Positions 1 through 5,275 of a stretch of DNA of 7,410 nt are shown one piece after another. The notes beneath the pieces were generated by a model. That model did no database searches and was not told the DNA's origin. It worked only from the letters and a program-made list of their open reading frames with translations. The translations under genes were made by a program, and so were the position numbers. The stretch comes from JBBDNV01 sp040877415. Its GTDB lineage: Bacteria; Planctomycetota; Planctomycetia; Pirellulales; PALSA-1355. Numbering within the stretch: position 1 is the stretch's first letter; each line of letters starts with the position of its first letter. The stretch lies in the NCBI GenBank assembly GCA_040877415.1, contig JBBDNV010000027.1:1-7410 (forward strand), in the 5' to 3' direction.

Positions 1-122
1 CCGCTGCCCGGCCCGGCCAGAATCAACAGCGGGCCGTCCGTGTGTTCAACGGCCTCGCGCTGGGCGGGAGTGAGCTCGTCCAGCAGTTTGCTCGACAGTT
101 TGCTCGACAATTTGTTCGACAA
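1..122 (-). CDS. UvrD/PcrA/Rep-family ATP-dependent DNA helicase, N-terminal fragment (cut by window edge)
   Basis: Forty codons of the start of a superfamily 1A DNA helicase. The visible protein contains LLDELTPAQREAVEHTDG followed by PLLILAGPGSG. The first part is the Q motif (Gln at residue 21, adenine contact) and the second is the beginning of Walker A, which continues as GKT in the family. Members unwind DNA with 3'-5' polarity in repair and replication restart, in the cytoplasm. No in-frame ATG exists between this motif and an in-frame TAG near 170. I chose TTG at 122 because AGGAA (133-137, read on the minus strand) lies 10 nt upstream; a TTG 12 nt further in is an alternative. The N-terminus before the Q motif is a short repeated LSNK-LSSK-LSSK stretch. 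The fragment is too short to separate UvrD, PcrA and Rep. The family call is secure; the exact start is not. Confidence 0.82.
   Translation of the reverse strand, partial: MSNKLSSKLSSKLLDELTPAQREAVEHTDGPLLILAGPGS
85..120. repeat. Three tandem 12-bp units inside the helicase N-terminus
   Basis: AGTTTGCTCGAC occurs at 85-96 and 97-108, and a diverged third copy AATTTGTTCGAC lies at 109-120. The period of 12 keeps the frame, so each unit encodes the four residues L-S-(S/N)-K on the minus strand, immediately after the proposed TTG start. Gain or loss of a unit would lengthen or shorten the helicase N-terminus by four residues without a frameshift. Confidence 0.9.
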
Positions 123-166
123 TGGAGGTCGGTTCCTGGGCGCGAGATCGAATAGCCACGATGAAT

Positions 167-195
167 TCTATACGGCCGCCAGCGAGTGCTCCCAA
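167..195 (-). promoter_or_regulatory. Candidate sigma70-type promoter for the helicase gene
   Basis: Read on the minus strand, TTGGGA (190-195) and TATAGA (167-172) are separated by exactly 17 bp. Each matches the consensus -35 and -10 hexamers at four of six positions. The predicted transcription start falls near 160, giving a leader of roughly 38 nt before the TTG start at 122. This is a motif match only. Confidence 0.35.
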
Positions 196-203
196 AAGCA
201 TCC

Positions 204-239
204 ACCCTCACCCGGGTTCACTCCCGTCGAGGGAGAGGC
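204..239. repeat. Dispersed-repeat-like element with a CTCCC/GGGAG hairpin
   Basis: The stretch beginning CCCTCACCCGGG contains CTCCC (221-225), loop GTCGA and GGGAG (231-235), a perfect 5-bp stem. Similar 'CCCTCACCC ... CTCCC ... GGGAGAGG' strings are scattered between genes in planctomycete genomes, as far as I recall. The rest of the gap from 123 to 521 holds no convincing gene: open frames here lack family resemblance and sensible starts. Confidence 0.4.
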
Positions 240-343
240 TTACGGCACGTCGCTCGCCGGTACTTCGAGAACGTTCTGGCGCGTTGAGTTGGTGTTCCAA
301 CGCTTTCGCTTGGCCAGGTGCGAGCACGCGCCAGCGGCTGCTT

Positions 344-357
344 GCATGCTAGCATGC
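344..357. promoter_or_regulatory. Perfect 14-bp palindrome, possible operator
   Basis: GCATGCTAGCATGC is identical to its reverse complement. It sits about 57 bp upstream of the candidate extended -10 element of the alpha-CTD gene, a position suited to binding of a dimeric regulator. It could also be chance or part of a repeat; no second copy is visible in the window. Confidence 0.35.
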
Positions 358-413
358 GGCGCGCAAAAACGGCCCAAATATTTTACCCAATCCATACCAT
401 TTTCCATCTAAGT

Positions 414-422
414 TGTTATATT
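414..422 (+). promoter_or_regulatory. Extended -10 promoter for the alpha-CTD gene
   Basis: TGT followed by TATATT forms an extended -10 element: TGn plus a hexamer matching TATAAT at five of six positions. It lies in the only clearly AT-rich patch of the left part of the window (about 363-425). No good -35 hexamer is at the right distance, as is common for extended -10 promoters. The predicted start near 429 gives a leader of about 93 nt, which contains a CCGGCA (457-462) / TGCCGG (479-484) inverted repeat. Confidence 0.4.
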
Positions 423-521
423 GTGCGCCAACATGCGGCCAATCAGGAGTGGTCGTCCGGCAAAAGATCCATGCACGCTGCCGGGAAATTGATTTCATTT
501 CAAATTGAGGGAGGGAGCCCG

Positions 522-794
522 ATGACTCGCATTCCGTTGCCCAAGTTTGACACGCACGCCGAAGATCTCACCGCCCGGCTGGAGATGAGCACGGCCGAAA
601 TCGGTCTTTCGGTGCGCACCACCAATTGCCTTGAGGAACGGGGGATTTTCACCGTCAACGATCTTTTGCAATGTACGCGCGAGGACTTGCTGAGCATTTC
701 CAATTTCGGCGAGAAAACGCTCGAAGAGGTGTACAAGGCCCTGGAAAGCGTCGGCTTTTATCGCCGCGCGAAGCGCGAGGTCGTGAACGCTTAG
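522..794 (+). CDS. Stand-alone RNA polymerase alpha C-terminal-domain protein (90 aa)
   Basis: A 90-residue protein that aligns with the C-terminal domain of the RNA polymerase alpha subunit. Residues 29-79 carry LSVRTTNCLEERG, the helix-hairpin-helix region, then NFGEKTLEEV. The residues that contact UP-element DNA in E. coli alpha are preserved: R32 (R265), N35 (N268), C36 (C269), G63 (G296), K65 (K298) and E69 (E302), with T66 replacing S299. The assembly (N-terminal) domain is absent, so it cannot replace RpoA in core polymerase. The first 28 residues are a charged lead-in. The ATG at 522 follows GAGGGAGGGAG (507-517), a strong ribosome site; reading further upstream in frame gives no domain. 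It is monocistronic and faces the beta-propeller gene tail to tail. I infer a small DNA-binding transcription modulator that binds UP-like DNA or contacts sigma or activators. The domain call is firm; the function is inferred. Confidence 0.88.
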   Translation: MTRIPLPKFDTHAEDLTARLEMSTAEIGLSVRTTNCLEERGIFTVNDLLQCTREDLLSISNFGEKTLEEVYKALESVGFYRRAKREVVNA

Positions 795-834
795 CACCTC
801 CGGGATGCTTGAGGTTATCGCGGCGCGGGCGCAG

Positions 835-906
835 CAGCCCGAAAGCGCGAGCGACGGTCGAATGGATGGATCCGGCGTGTTTCTCCCTCGCTCGCGCTTC
901 GGGCTG
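835..906. repeat. Imperfect inverted repeat with about 22-bp arms
   Basis: The left arm at 835-857 starts CAGCCCGAAAGCGCGAGCGA. The right arm at 884-906 is the reverse complement apart from one extra A and one mismatch (its complement reads CAGCCCGAAGCGCGAGCGAG). The 26-bp spacer holds GGATGGATCC. Transcribed in either direction, this would fold into a long hairpin just after the alpha-CTD stop. I recall the arm sequence as a widely scattered planctomycete intergenic string. There is no T-tract, so classical intrinsic termination is not supported. Confidence 0.65.
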
Positions 907-922
907 ATATCTTCCGTGGTGC

Positions 923-945
923 CACGGGTGGCTTGTCCACCCGTG
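923..945. repeat. REP-like perfect hairpin
   Basis: CACGGGTGG (923-931), loop CTTGT and CCACCCGTG (937-945) form a perfect 9-bp stem with a 5-nt loop. The string 'GCCACGGGTGGCTTGTCCAC' is one I associate with dispersed palindromes in Pirellulales genomes. It lies between two convergent genes, a usual site for REP-type elements. It lacks a downstream T-run on both strands. Confidence 0.6.
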
Positions 946-972
946 CGTCTTGCGCCGCGCTACGGGCTGGAT

Positions 973-1012
973 CTCCCTTCCTTCCTTCCCTCCCTCCCTC
1001 CCTCCCTCCCTC
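973..1012. repeat. CT-rich microsatellite (CCCT)n, G-quadruplex-prone on the minus strand
   Basis: A pyrimidine-only tract on the plus strand. Between 988 and 1010 there are six CCC runs separated by single T residues, so the minus strand reads GGGA repeated. Four or more G3 runs with 1-nt loops meet the standard motif for a very stable parallel G-quadruplex. The tract lies 15-55 nt beyond the stop codon of the minus-strand beta-propeller gene and would be in its 3' untranslated RNA. Confidence 0.9.
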
Positions 1013-1026
1013 GCTCGCGCGTCGCG

Positions 1027-2328
1027 TTAGTGCGGGAGCGTCTTGCCGACCGCCACGCATTTGAGCGTCTTCGTGTCGCGGGCAAAAAACAGGCCGTTCG
1101 ACAGAGTGGGCAAGGCCTGCACGGTGCCCTCGAACAGTTGCCCGCTGGCCAGCGGGCGATAGGCTTCCGGCGAGGGGTCGGCCAGGATCAGCTCGCCGTC
1201 GGTTTTCATGATCAATAACTTGTCGTCGGCCAGAATCAGATTGCCGGTGCCGAATCCCTCTTGGGTCCAGTGGATCTTGCCGGTCGCAGGGTCGAACGCG
1301 CGCAAGCGGGCGATGCCCACGTCCTGGCGGCCGTCGATGCCGTAGAGCACGCCGTCTTTCTCCACGCAGGTGGTGTACTGGCTTGACATCACGTCGTCGC
1401 TTTGCCAGACGGCCGTCGCGCGGCGCGCTTCGATTTTGGCCCACTGGGCGCCCACGCCGTAACTGGCCGAGACGAGCACGTGATCGCCCAGGATCAGCGG
1501 GTTCGCGGCGTTGACGGTCGGACCGCGCGCGCCGAAGGGAAATCGAAACCGCACGGAGCCCTGCTCTGGATCGACCGAGACGACGCTCAGCCGCGTGACG
1601 AACACCACGTGGCGCACGCCGTCGATCGTGGCGGCGGTGGGTGAAGAATAGCTGGCCGCTTCGTCGGTCGCTTGCCAGATGGTCTTGCCGTCGGAAAGCG
1701 CAAAGGCCACCAGCCCCGCCCCGCCGCGACCGCCCACGTTCGAGAGCAGTTTGTCGCCTTCCACGATCGGGCTGGAGCCGGCGCCGAAATAACCGTCGGG
1801 CGCCTCGAATTCCCGGTAGACCTGCCGCAACCAGACTTTCTTTCCGGTGTCCAGGGTGACGCAGGCCAGTTCCCCGCCCGGACCCAACAGGTAGACCCGG
1901 CCATCGTGGATGATGGGCACGCAGCGCGGTCCGTCGTCGGGCGAGATCGAACCTCGGAAGTTCGTCTCGAACGTGACTTTCCACCGCGGCTTGCCCGTGG
2001 CGGAGTCGAGGGCTTCGGCGATCAATTGGTTGTCGACGCGGTGAAACAGGACGGCGCGGTTCCCGACGACCGCCAGACCGGCAAAGCCGCTGCCGACGCC
2101 GCGCTGCCACACGGTGCGCGGTCCGGCGGCGGGCCAGGCAGCCAGCCGTTCGCCGTCGGCCTTGCCGTTGCGGTGCGGACCGAGAATCTGGGGCCAGTCG
2201 CCGCCCCAGGCCGAAGCGGCCGCGAAAACGCCGGCCGCGAAAACAAAGGCCGCGGCAACCACAAGCGGGCAGTTGAAAACAACGGCCCCCCGCCTTTCGA
2301 GCCGCGGCGTCGGTCGTGGCATGTTCAT
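1027..2328 (-). CDS. Secreted PQQ-like beta-propeller repeat protein
   Basis: A 433-aa exported protein of the PQQ-like (outer-membrane-assembly BamB-like) beta-propeller type. A Sec signal peptide covers about residues 1-40: an Arg-rich n-region, a hydrophobic core VVAAAFVFAAGVFAAA and a cut after ASA. The mature start WGGDWPQILGPHRNG is typical of planctomycete members. Blade-closing repeats of the 'D..TGK..W' type recur: DSATGKPRW, LDTGKKVW, LSDGKTIW, DPEQGSVRF and DPATGKIHW, with weaker ones towards the C-terminus, giving about seven or eight blades. No catalytic residues of PQQ dehydrogenases are evident, so scaffold or binding roles are more likely than alcohol oxidation. I start at ATG 2328 rather than an ATG 30 nt upstream because AAAAGGA (2336-2342) sits 7 nt before it and the signal peptide then has a normal n-region; ATG 2322 is also possible. 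It is divergent from the DUF3592 operon. No terminator with a T-run is visible after the stop. Confidence 0.9.
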   Translation of the reverse strand: MNMPRPTPRLERRGAVVFNCPLVVAAAFVFAAGVFAAASAWGGDWPQILGPHRNGKADGERLAAWPAAGPRTVWQRGVGSGFAGLAVVGNRAVLFHRVDNQLIAEALDSATGKPRWKVTFETNFRGSISPDDGPRCVPIIHDGRVYLLGPGGELACVTLDTGKKVWLRQVYREFEAPDGYFGAGSSPIVEGDKLLSNVGGRGGAGLVAFALSDGKTIWQATDEAASYSSPTAATIDGVRHVVFVTRLSVVSVDPEQGSVRFRFPFGARGPTVNAANPLILGDHVLVSASYGVGAQWAKIEARRATAVWQSDDVMSSQYTTCVEKDGVLYGIDGRQDVGIARLRAFDPATGKIHWTQEGFGTGNLILADDKLLIMKTDGELILADPSPEAYRPLASGQLFEGTVQALPTLSNGLFFARDTKTLKCVAVGKTLPH

Positions 2329-2411
2329 CCCGTTGTCCTTTTGGCGGCGGAAGGTCACAATGGGCGGTCGTTGCGCGGCCGAGGGCGCACGGCGGCCCGA
2401 GCTGCGAAACG

Positions 2412-2419
2412 ATTATAAT
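2412..2419. promoter_or_regulatory. Palindromic -10 box, candidate bidirectional promoter
   Basis: ATTATAAT is self-complementary, so a consensus TATAAT occurs on the plus strand (2414-2419) and on the minus strand (2412-2417). It is the only such box in the 199-bp gap between two divergent genes. Predicted starts are near 2426 for the DUF3592 operon (leader about 100 nt) and near 2405 for the beta-propeller (leader about 77 nt). No good -35 hexamer is present at 16-18 bp on either side, which lowers confidence. Confidence 0.45.
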
Positions 2420-2428
2420 GCGTCTCGC

Positions 2429-2447
2429 GCCCGCCGGGAGAGCGGGC
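2429..2447 (+). promoter_or_regulatory. Hairpin in the 5' leader of the DUF3592 operon
   Basis: GCCCGC (2429-2434) pairs with GCGGGC (2442-2447) around the loop CGGGAGA. It would be at the very start of the operon transcript and is followed by only three T residues. It may protect the 5' end or attenuate weakly; the functional assignment is inference. Confidence 0.3.
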
Positions 2448-2527
2448 TTTGTGCGGTCGCGCGTCCGGGCGGTTTGCGCGCGGCCCCTGGTCCCACCTCG
2501 CTATGCCGCGTCGAAAGGGTTGTCGGC

Positions 2528-3835
2528 GTGTCTCGCTTTTTCAGGCTTTACGAGAAAAAACGCGGCAACCGGCGCACCGGCTCGAAGACGGTTGGCGACG
2601 CCGGCGAAGCGTTGTTTTTCGGCATCTTCTTTGCAGTCGGGTGCGCCGCTTTCGCCTATATGCTCGTGGCCCTGGTGTGGCCCGAGTGGCGGGCCAACCG
2701 GCAGTTCGAGCCGGCCACGTGCGTGGTGATCGCCAAACGGGTGGGCGGCAAGCCGGCGACCGAAGTCGAGCCGGCCCAGTTCCGGCCCGAGCTCCGCGTG
2801 CGGTACGAAGCGGACGGGCACGCCTACGTCGCCGACGGCGTGTACGACGTCACCAACCTCTATTCGCAGGACGAAGCGCAGGTCAAAGCGATCCTCGACG
2901 GCTTCGAAATCGACAAGCAGTATCCGTGCTGGTACGACCCGATCGATCCCGGCCGCGTGGTGCTCGTGCAGGGTTACAGCGGCTGGCTGTACGTGACGCT
3001 GTTGATTCCGCTGTCGTTCATGATCATCGGCGGCGGGCGGATGATCTATACGCTGGTGCATTGGAACGCCTCGGACGAGCGCCGCAGCGTGCTGGACCAG
3101 CGGGCGGCCCACTTGGACCTGTTCGAGGTCGAGCACAGCGAGCGCCATTTTCCGACCGTGCCGGCCGACGACCATTTCACCAACAGTCCCGGCACGACGC
3201 TGGCCTACCGGCTGCCGATATCCACCACGGCGGGGTGGAAGCTGTTCGCGGCCGCGGCGGCCTGCGCGTCGTGGAACGCGCTGGTGGCGATTCTCGTCGT
3301 GGCGGCCGCGCGCGGTCTCGCTCGGAGCGAACCGGATTGGGTGCTGATCGTCTCGTTGATCCCGTTCGTCGCCGCCGGCATCGCGCTAGCAGTGTACCTG
3401 GTGCGGCAGATCTTGGTCATAACGGGCGTGGGCCCGACGCGGATCGAGATTTCCGACCATCCGCTGGTGCCGGGAAGGCTGTACGAGCTGTTCTTGTCGC
3501 AAGCCGGCCGCCTGACGATGCGTTCGCTCGAGGTGTGGGTGGCCTGCGACGAGCGAGCCACCTTTCGCCAGGGGACCGACACCCGCACCGAGACGCAGCG
3601 CGTTTACCAAGCGCGCTGCTTCGTCCGCGAGAGTTTTCAAATCCTGCAGGGCCTGCCGTTCGAAAGCCGCTGCCAGGTTTGCGTGCCACAGGGGGCCATG
3701 CACTCGTTTCTAACCGATCACAACGAAGTGAGCTGGAAGCTGATCGTCAAGGGCAGCGTGAACAACTGGCCCGATTACCAGCGCGAGTTCCAGATCGTCG
3801 TCAACCCCGATGTCAACGGCGAGGCCAGGCCATGA
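2528..3835 (+). CDS. DUF3592 four-TM membrane protein with C-terminal beta-sandwich domain
   Basis: A 435-aa integral membrane protein. Predicted TM segments are at residues 28-51, 152-177, 238-262 and 270-298. Residues about 60-150 form a DUF3592 domain outside the first TM pair: a beta-rich region with RYEADGHAYVADGVYD and the family ending YPCWYDPIDPGRVVLV. Residues 305-427 are a soluble beta-rich domain (VPGRLYELFLSQAG ... SWKLIVKG ... EFQIVV) that resembles an arrestin-like sandwich. No enzyme motifs are seen. The GTG start at 2528 follows GAAAGGG (2513-2519) by 8 nt and gives a short basic cytoplasmic head before TM1; the open frame extends far upstream but antisense to the beta-propeller, so I discount that part. 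The stop overlaps the next start as ATGA. It is the first gene of a tightly coupled three-gene operon. The DUF3592 call is good; the cellular function is unknown. Confidence 0.85.
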   Translation: MSRFFRLYEKKRGNRRTGSKTVGDAGEALFFGIFFAVGCAAFAYMLVALVWPEWRANRQFEPATCVVIAKRVGGKPATEVEPAQFRPELRVRYEADGHAYVADGVYDVTNLYSQDEAQVKAILDGFEIDKQYPCWYDPIDPGRVVLVQGYSGWLYVTLLIPLSFMIIGGGRMIYTLVHWNASDERRSVLDQRAAHLDLFEVEHSERHFPTVPADDHFTNSPGTTLAYRLPISTTAGWKLFAAAAACASWNALVAILVVAAARGLARSEPDWVLIVSLIPFVAAGIALAVYLVRQILVITGVGPTRIEISDHPLVPGRLYELFLSQAGRLTMRSLEVWVACDERATFRQGTDTRTETQRVYQARCFVRESFQILQGLPFESRCQVCVPQGAMHSFLTDHNEVSWKLIVKGSVNNWPDYQREFQIVVNPDVNGEARP

Positions 3836-4233
3836 GCGAGCCGCGCTTAAAGCTGTCGCTCGAAGATCCGCGGCGGGCCTACCGTCCGGGCGAGCTGCTA
3901 GCCGCGCATTTCAACGTCGAAGCGGTCGCCGCCGGGGAAGTCCGCGCCGTTGAGTTGTCCGTGTTGTGGCACACCGAAGGCAAAGGAGACGAGGATATGT
4001 CGGTGCATTTCTTCGAGCGCGTCGAGCCGAGCGACGAAGAGCTGGTTGACTTTCGCCAGCCGCGCCGCTTCAGCACCGTGCTGCCCAACAGCCCGTTGAG
4101 CTACAGCGGCATGATCGTCAACATTCGCTGGTGCGTGCGGGCGCGGGTGTTTCTGGCGCGCGGCAAGGAGCTCGCGCGGGACGCGCCGTTCCAACTGGGC
4201 GCCTTGCTGCCAGCGGAAAGGGTGGAAACGTGA
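3832..4233 (+). CDS. Small arrestin-like beta-sandwich protein (133 aa)
   Basis: A 133-aa soluble protein without signal peptide or TM segment. The pattern is that of one arrestin-type lobe: LKLSLEDPRRAYRPGELLAA (residues 5-24; 'Y.PGE' is the usual first turn), then VRAVELSVLWHTEGKGDED, then a late 'RFSTVLPNSPLSYSG' followed by IVNIRWCVRARVF, the 'P.S..G....I.W.....' strand pair common in arrestin-fold proteins. The start ATG at 3832 is inside the stop of the upstream gene (ATGA), so translation is probably by re-initiation; there is no separate strong ribosome site. Its own stop overlaps the next start (GTGA). Arrestin folds are usually protein-binding adaptors. I infer that it bridges the membrane protein and the ATPase, perhaps pairing with the similar C-terminal domain of the membrane protein. 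The fold is assigned from residue pattern only. Confidence 0.78.
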   Translation: MSEPRLKLSLEDPRRAYRPGELLAAHFNVEAVAAGEVRAVELSVLWHTEGKGDEDMSVHFFERVEPSDEELVDFRQPRRFSTVLPNSPLSYSGMIVNIRWCVRARVFLARGKELARDAPFQLGALLPAERVET

Positions 4234-4835
4234 AAGACTCGTGCGACCACGCGCCGCGCTCCAATCCGTTCTCGACGCGTTTTGTTCGTCCCGGCGCGGT
4301 TCCCTACCTGTTCGCGCCCGGGCAAAGCGCGGACGGGCTGGTGCGCCGGCTCGCCGGCTTGGGCTGGCGGGGCCAGATCATCGGGCCTCACGGATCGGGA
4401 AAATCGACGCTCCTGGCCGCGTTGGCCGAGCCGCTGGCGCGGGCCGGGCGGCGATCGTGGACGGTGTCCTTGCACGACGGCGCGCGGCGCTTGCCCGCCG
4501 GTTGGATTCGGCAGGCACAGCGGGCTGGCGCCAACCAGATCGTCGTCGACGGGTACGAACAGTTGAGCGCTTTGAACCGCTTTTTCGTCAAGGCGCAATG
4601 CCGGTGGCGCGGTTGGGGGCTGCTGGCGAGCGCGCACGGCGACGTCGGTTTTCCGACGCTCTTGCTAACCGCGTCCGATCCGGCAACGGCGCAGGCCCTC
4701 GTGCGCCGACTCCTGTCCGGCGAGGACGGGCCGATCACGCCCGAGCTTGTCGCCCAATGTTTCGCGGCCCGCGGCGGAAACGTTCGCGAAACGCTCTTTG
4801 CGCTCTACGATCGCTGGCGGGCGCCGCGCGGGTAA
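4230..4835 (+). CDS. P-loop ATPase, third gene of the DUF3592 operon (201 aa)
   Basis: A 201-aa soluble ATPase. Walker A is GPHGSGKST (residues 52-60, K58) and a Walker B-like strand is QIVVDGYE (103-110, D107). LLASAHGDVGFPTLLLT (131-147) is in the position of a sensor strand. The C-terminal part (about 168-198) is helical: ITPELVAQCFAARGGNVRETLFALYDRW. There is no TM segment or DNA-binding motif, and the ABC signature LSGGQ is absent, so it is not a classical ABC transporter subunit; a compact AAA/ORC- or STAND-like relative is possible. GTG at 4230 overlaps the previous stop as GTGA and is preceded by GGAAAGGG (4215-4222). A longer frame from 4131 would run over the upstream gene and adds nothing recognisable. 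The operon context suggests it supplies ATP-driven switching to a membrane complex. The ATPase call is firm; the substrate is unknown. Confidence 0.85.
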   Translation: MKDSCDHAPRSNPFSTRFVRPGAVPYLFAPGQSADGLVRRLAGLGWRGQIIGPHGSGKSTLLAALAEPLARAGRRSWTVSLHDGARRLPAGWIRQAQRAGANQIVVDGYEQLSALNRFFVKAQCRWRGWGLLASAHGDVGFPTLLLTASDPATAQALVRRLLSGEDGPITPELVAQCFAARGGNVRETLFALYDRWRAPRG

Positions 4836-4876
4836 GAGGGCGCTGGCTTCCGTAGGGGGGCTTTACGGCCGGGGAA

Positions 4877-4967
4877 TTGGGACCCCGCTACCTGTCCGAT
4901 CGGTCTGGGGCCTCGCAGTGGGCCGGCCGAGGGCCGCAAGGTTTCGCTGCCTTTCGCTTGGTCCCAA
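4877..4967 (+). other. Possible structured RNA or long-range inverted repeat after the operon
   Basis: TTGGGACC (4877-4884) and GGTCCCAA (4960-4967) are perfect reverse complements that enclose 75 nt of GC-rich sequence containing several self-complementary GGCC and GCCGGC blocks. This could be a folded operon 3' end or a small RNA. It does not resemble SRP RNA, tmRNA, RNase P or a riboswitch I know. The remainder of 4836-5275 has no supported gene: the short open frame at 4877-5164 has random-looking composition. Confidence 0.22.
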
Positions 4968-5033
4968 GTGTCCAACGTGCTGCTGGCAACGATTGCGCGG
5001 AGTCTGCGCGGCGTAACGTCTGTAGCCGTTTGG

Positions 5034-5069
5034 GGCGTCGACGCCGGAGCGATAATTCCGCGTTTTTTT
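5034..5069 (+). terminator. Weak candidate terminator followed by seven T residues
   Basis: A 12-bp palindrome GGCGTCGACGCC (5034-5045) and a 4-bp stem CGGA (5045-5048) / TCCG (5057-5060) precede a run of seven T residues at 5063-5069. The T-run is the only one between the ATPase gene and the Cys-rich gene, but the stem next to it is short, so intrinsic termination would be inefficient. It lies about 200 bp past the ATPase stop. Confidence 0.28.
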
Positions 5070-5211
5070 CGCGCCTGCGCGCCGCCGTGATCTACATTAT
5101 CTCAAGCGATCTGGTCGCCGCGCGCACATCATCTATGTTCGACGCGGTCTTTGCTAGCACTTAACGCGTGCTTGGCGGGCCGCTAAAGATTACCAAAACC
5201 GCGCGGCCGAA

Positions 5212-5236
5212 CGATTGGCGCAAGTTTTCCCAATCG
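5212..5236. promoter_or_regulatory. Inverted repeat upstream of the Cys-rich gene promoter, possible operator
   Basis: CGATTGG (5212-5218) and CCAATCG (5230-5236) are perfect 7-bp arms around an 11-nt centre. They are about 40 bp upstream of a perfect TTGACA. The arrangement fits an activator site, but the same arms could simply form a hairpin. Confidence 0.3.
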
Positions 5237-5275
5237 TAAAGTTCGACCAAATGATCGCGCGGGTTGCGCGGCGCG

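Noticed and set aside
318..521. Upstream extension of the alpha-CTD frame
   Set aside because: It runs over the promoter-like AT-rich stretch and the palindrome, has no domain, and the ATG at 522 has a strong ribosome site.
923..945. Perfect hairpin as an intrinsic terminator for either convergent gene
   Set aside because: No T-run follows on either strand; it fits a REP-type palindrome better.
815..2110. 431-aa minus-strand open frame
   Set aside because: Arg-rich shadow in another frame of the beta-propeller gene, a common effect of high third-position GC.
2200..2328. Twin-arginine (Tat) signal on the beta-propeller
   Set aside because: The RR in LERRGAVVF lacks the full S/T-RR-x-F-L-K pattern; a Sec signal with an AxA cut is simpler.
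2114..2527. N-terminal extension of the DUF3592 frame
   Set aside because: It runs antisense to the beta-propeller and through its promoter region, and has no TM or domain pattern. GTG 2528 has a ribosome site and gives a normal membrane-protein head.
2449..4233. A single 594-aa open frame covering the DUF3592 gene and the arrestin-like gene
   Set aside because: Up to 3831 it is an Arg/Ala/Gly-rich frame-shifted shadow of the DUF3592 gene. Only the part from ATG 3832 has domain-like sequence, and the ATGA overlap marks its start.
4230..4835. ABC transporter ATPase
   Set aside because: Walker A and a Walker B-like strand are present, but there is no LSGGQ signature or Q-loop pattern, and the protein is short.
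4877..5164. 95-aa open frame after the ATPase gene
   Set aside because: No ribosome site, random-looking composition and no family resemblance; it also covers the inverted repeat and the T-run.
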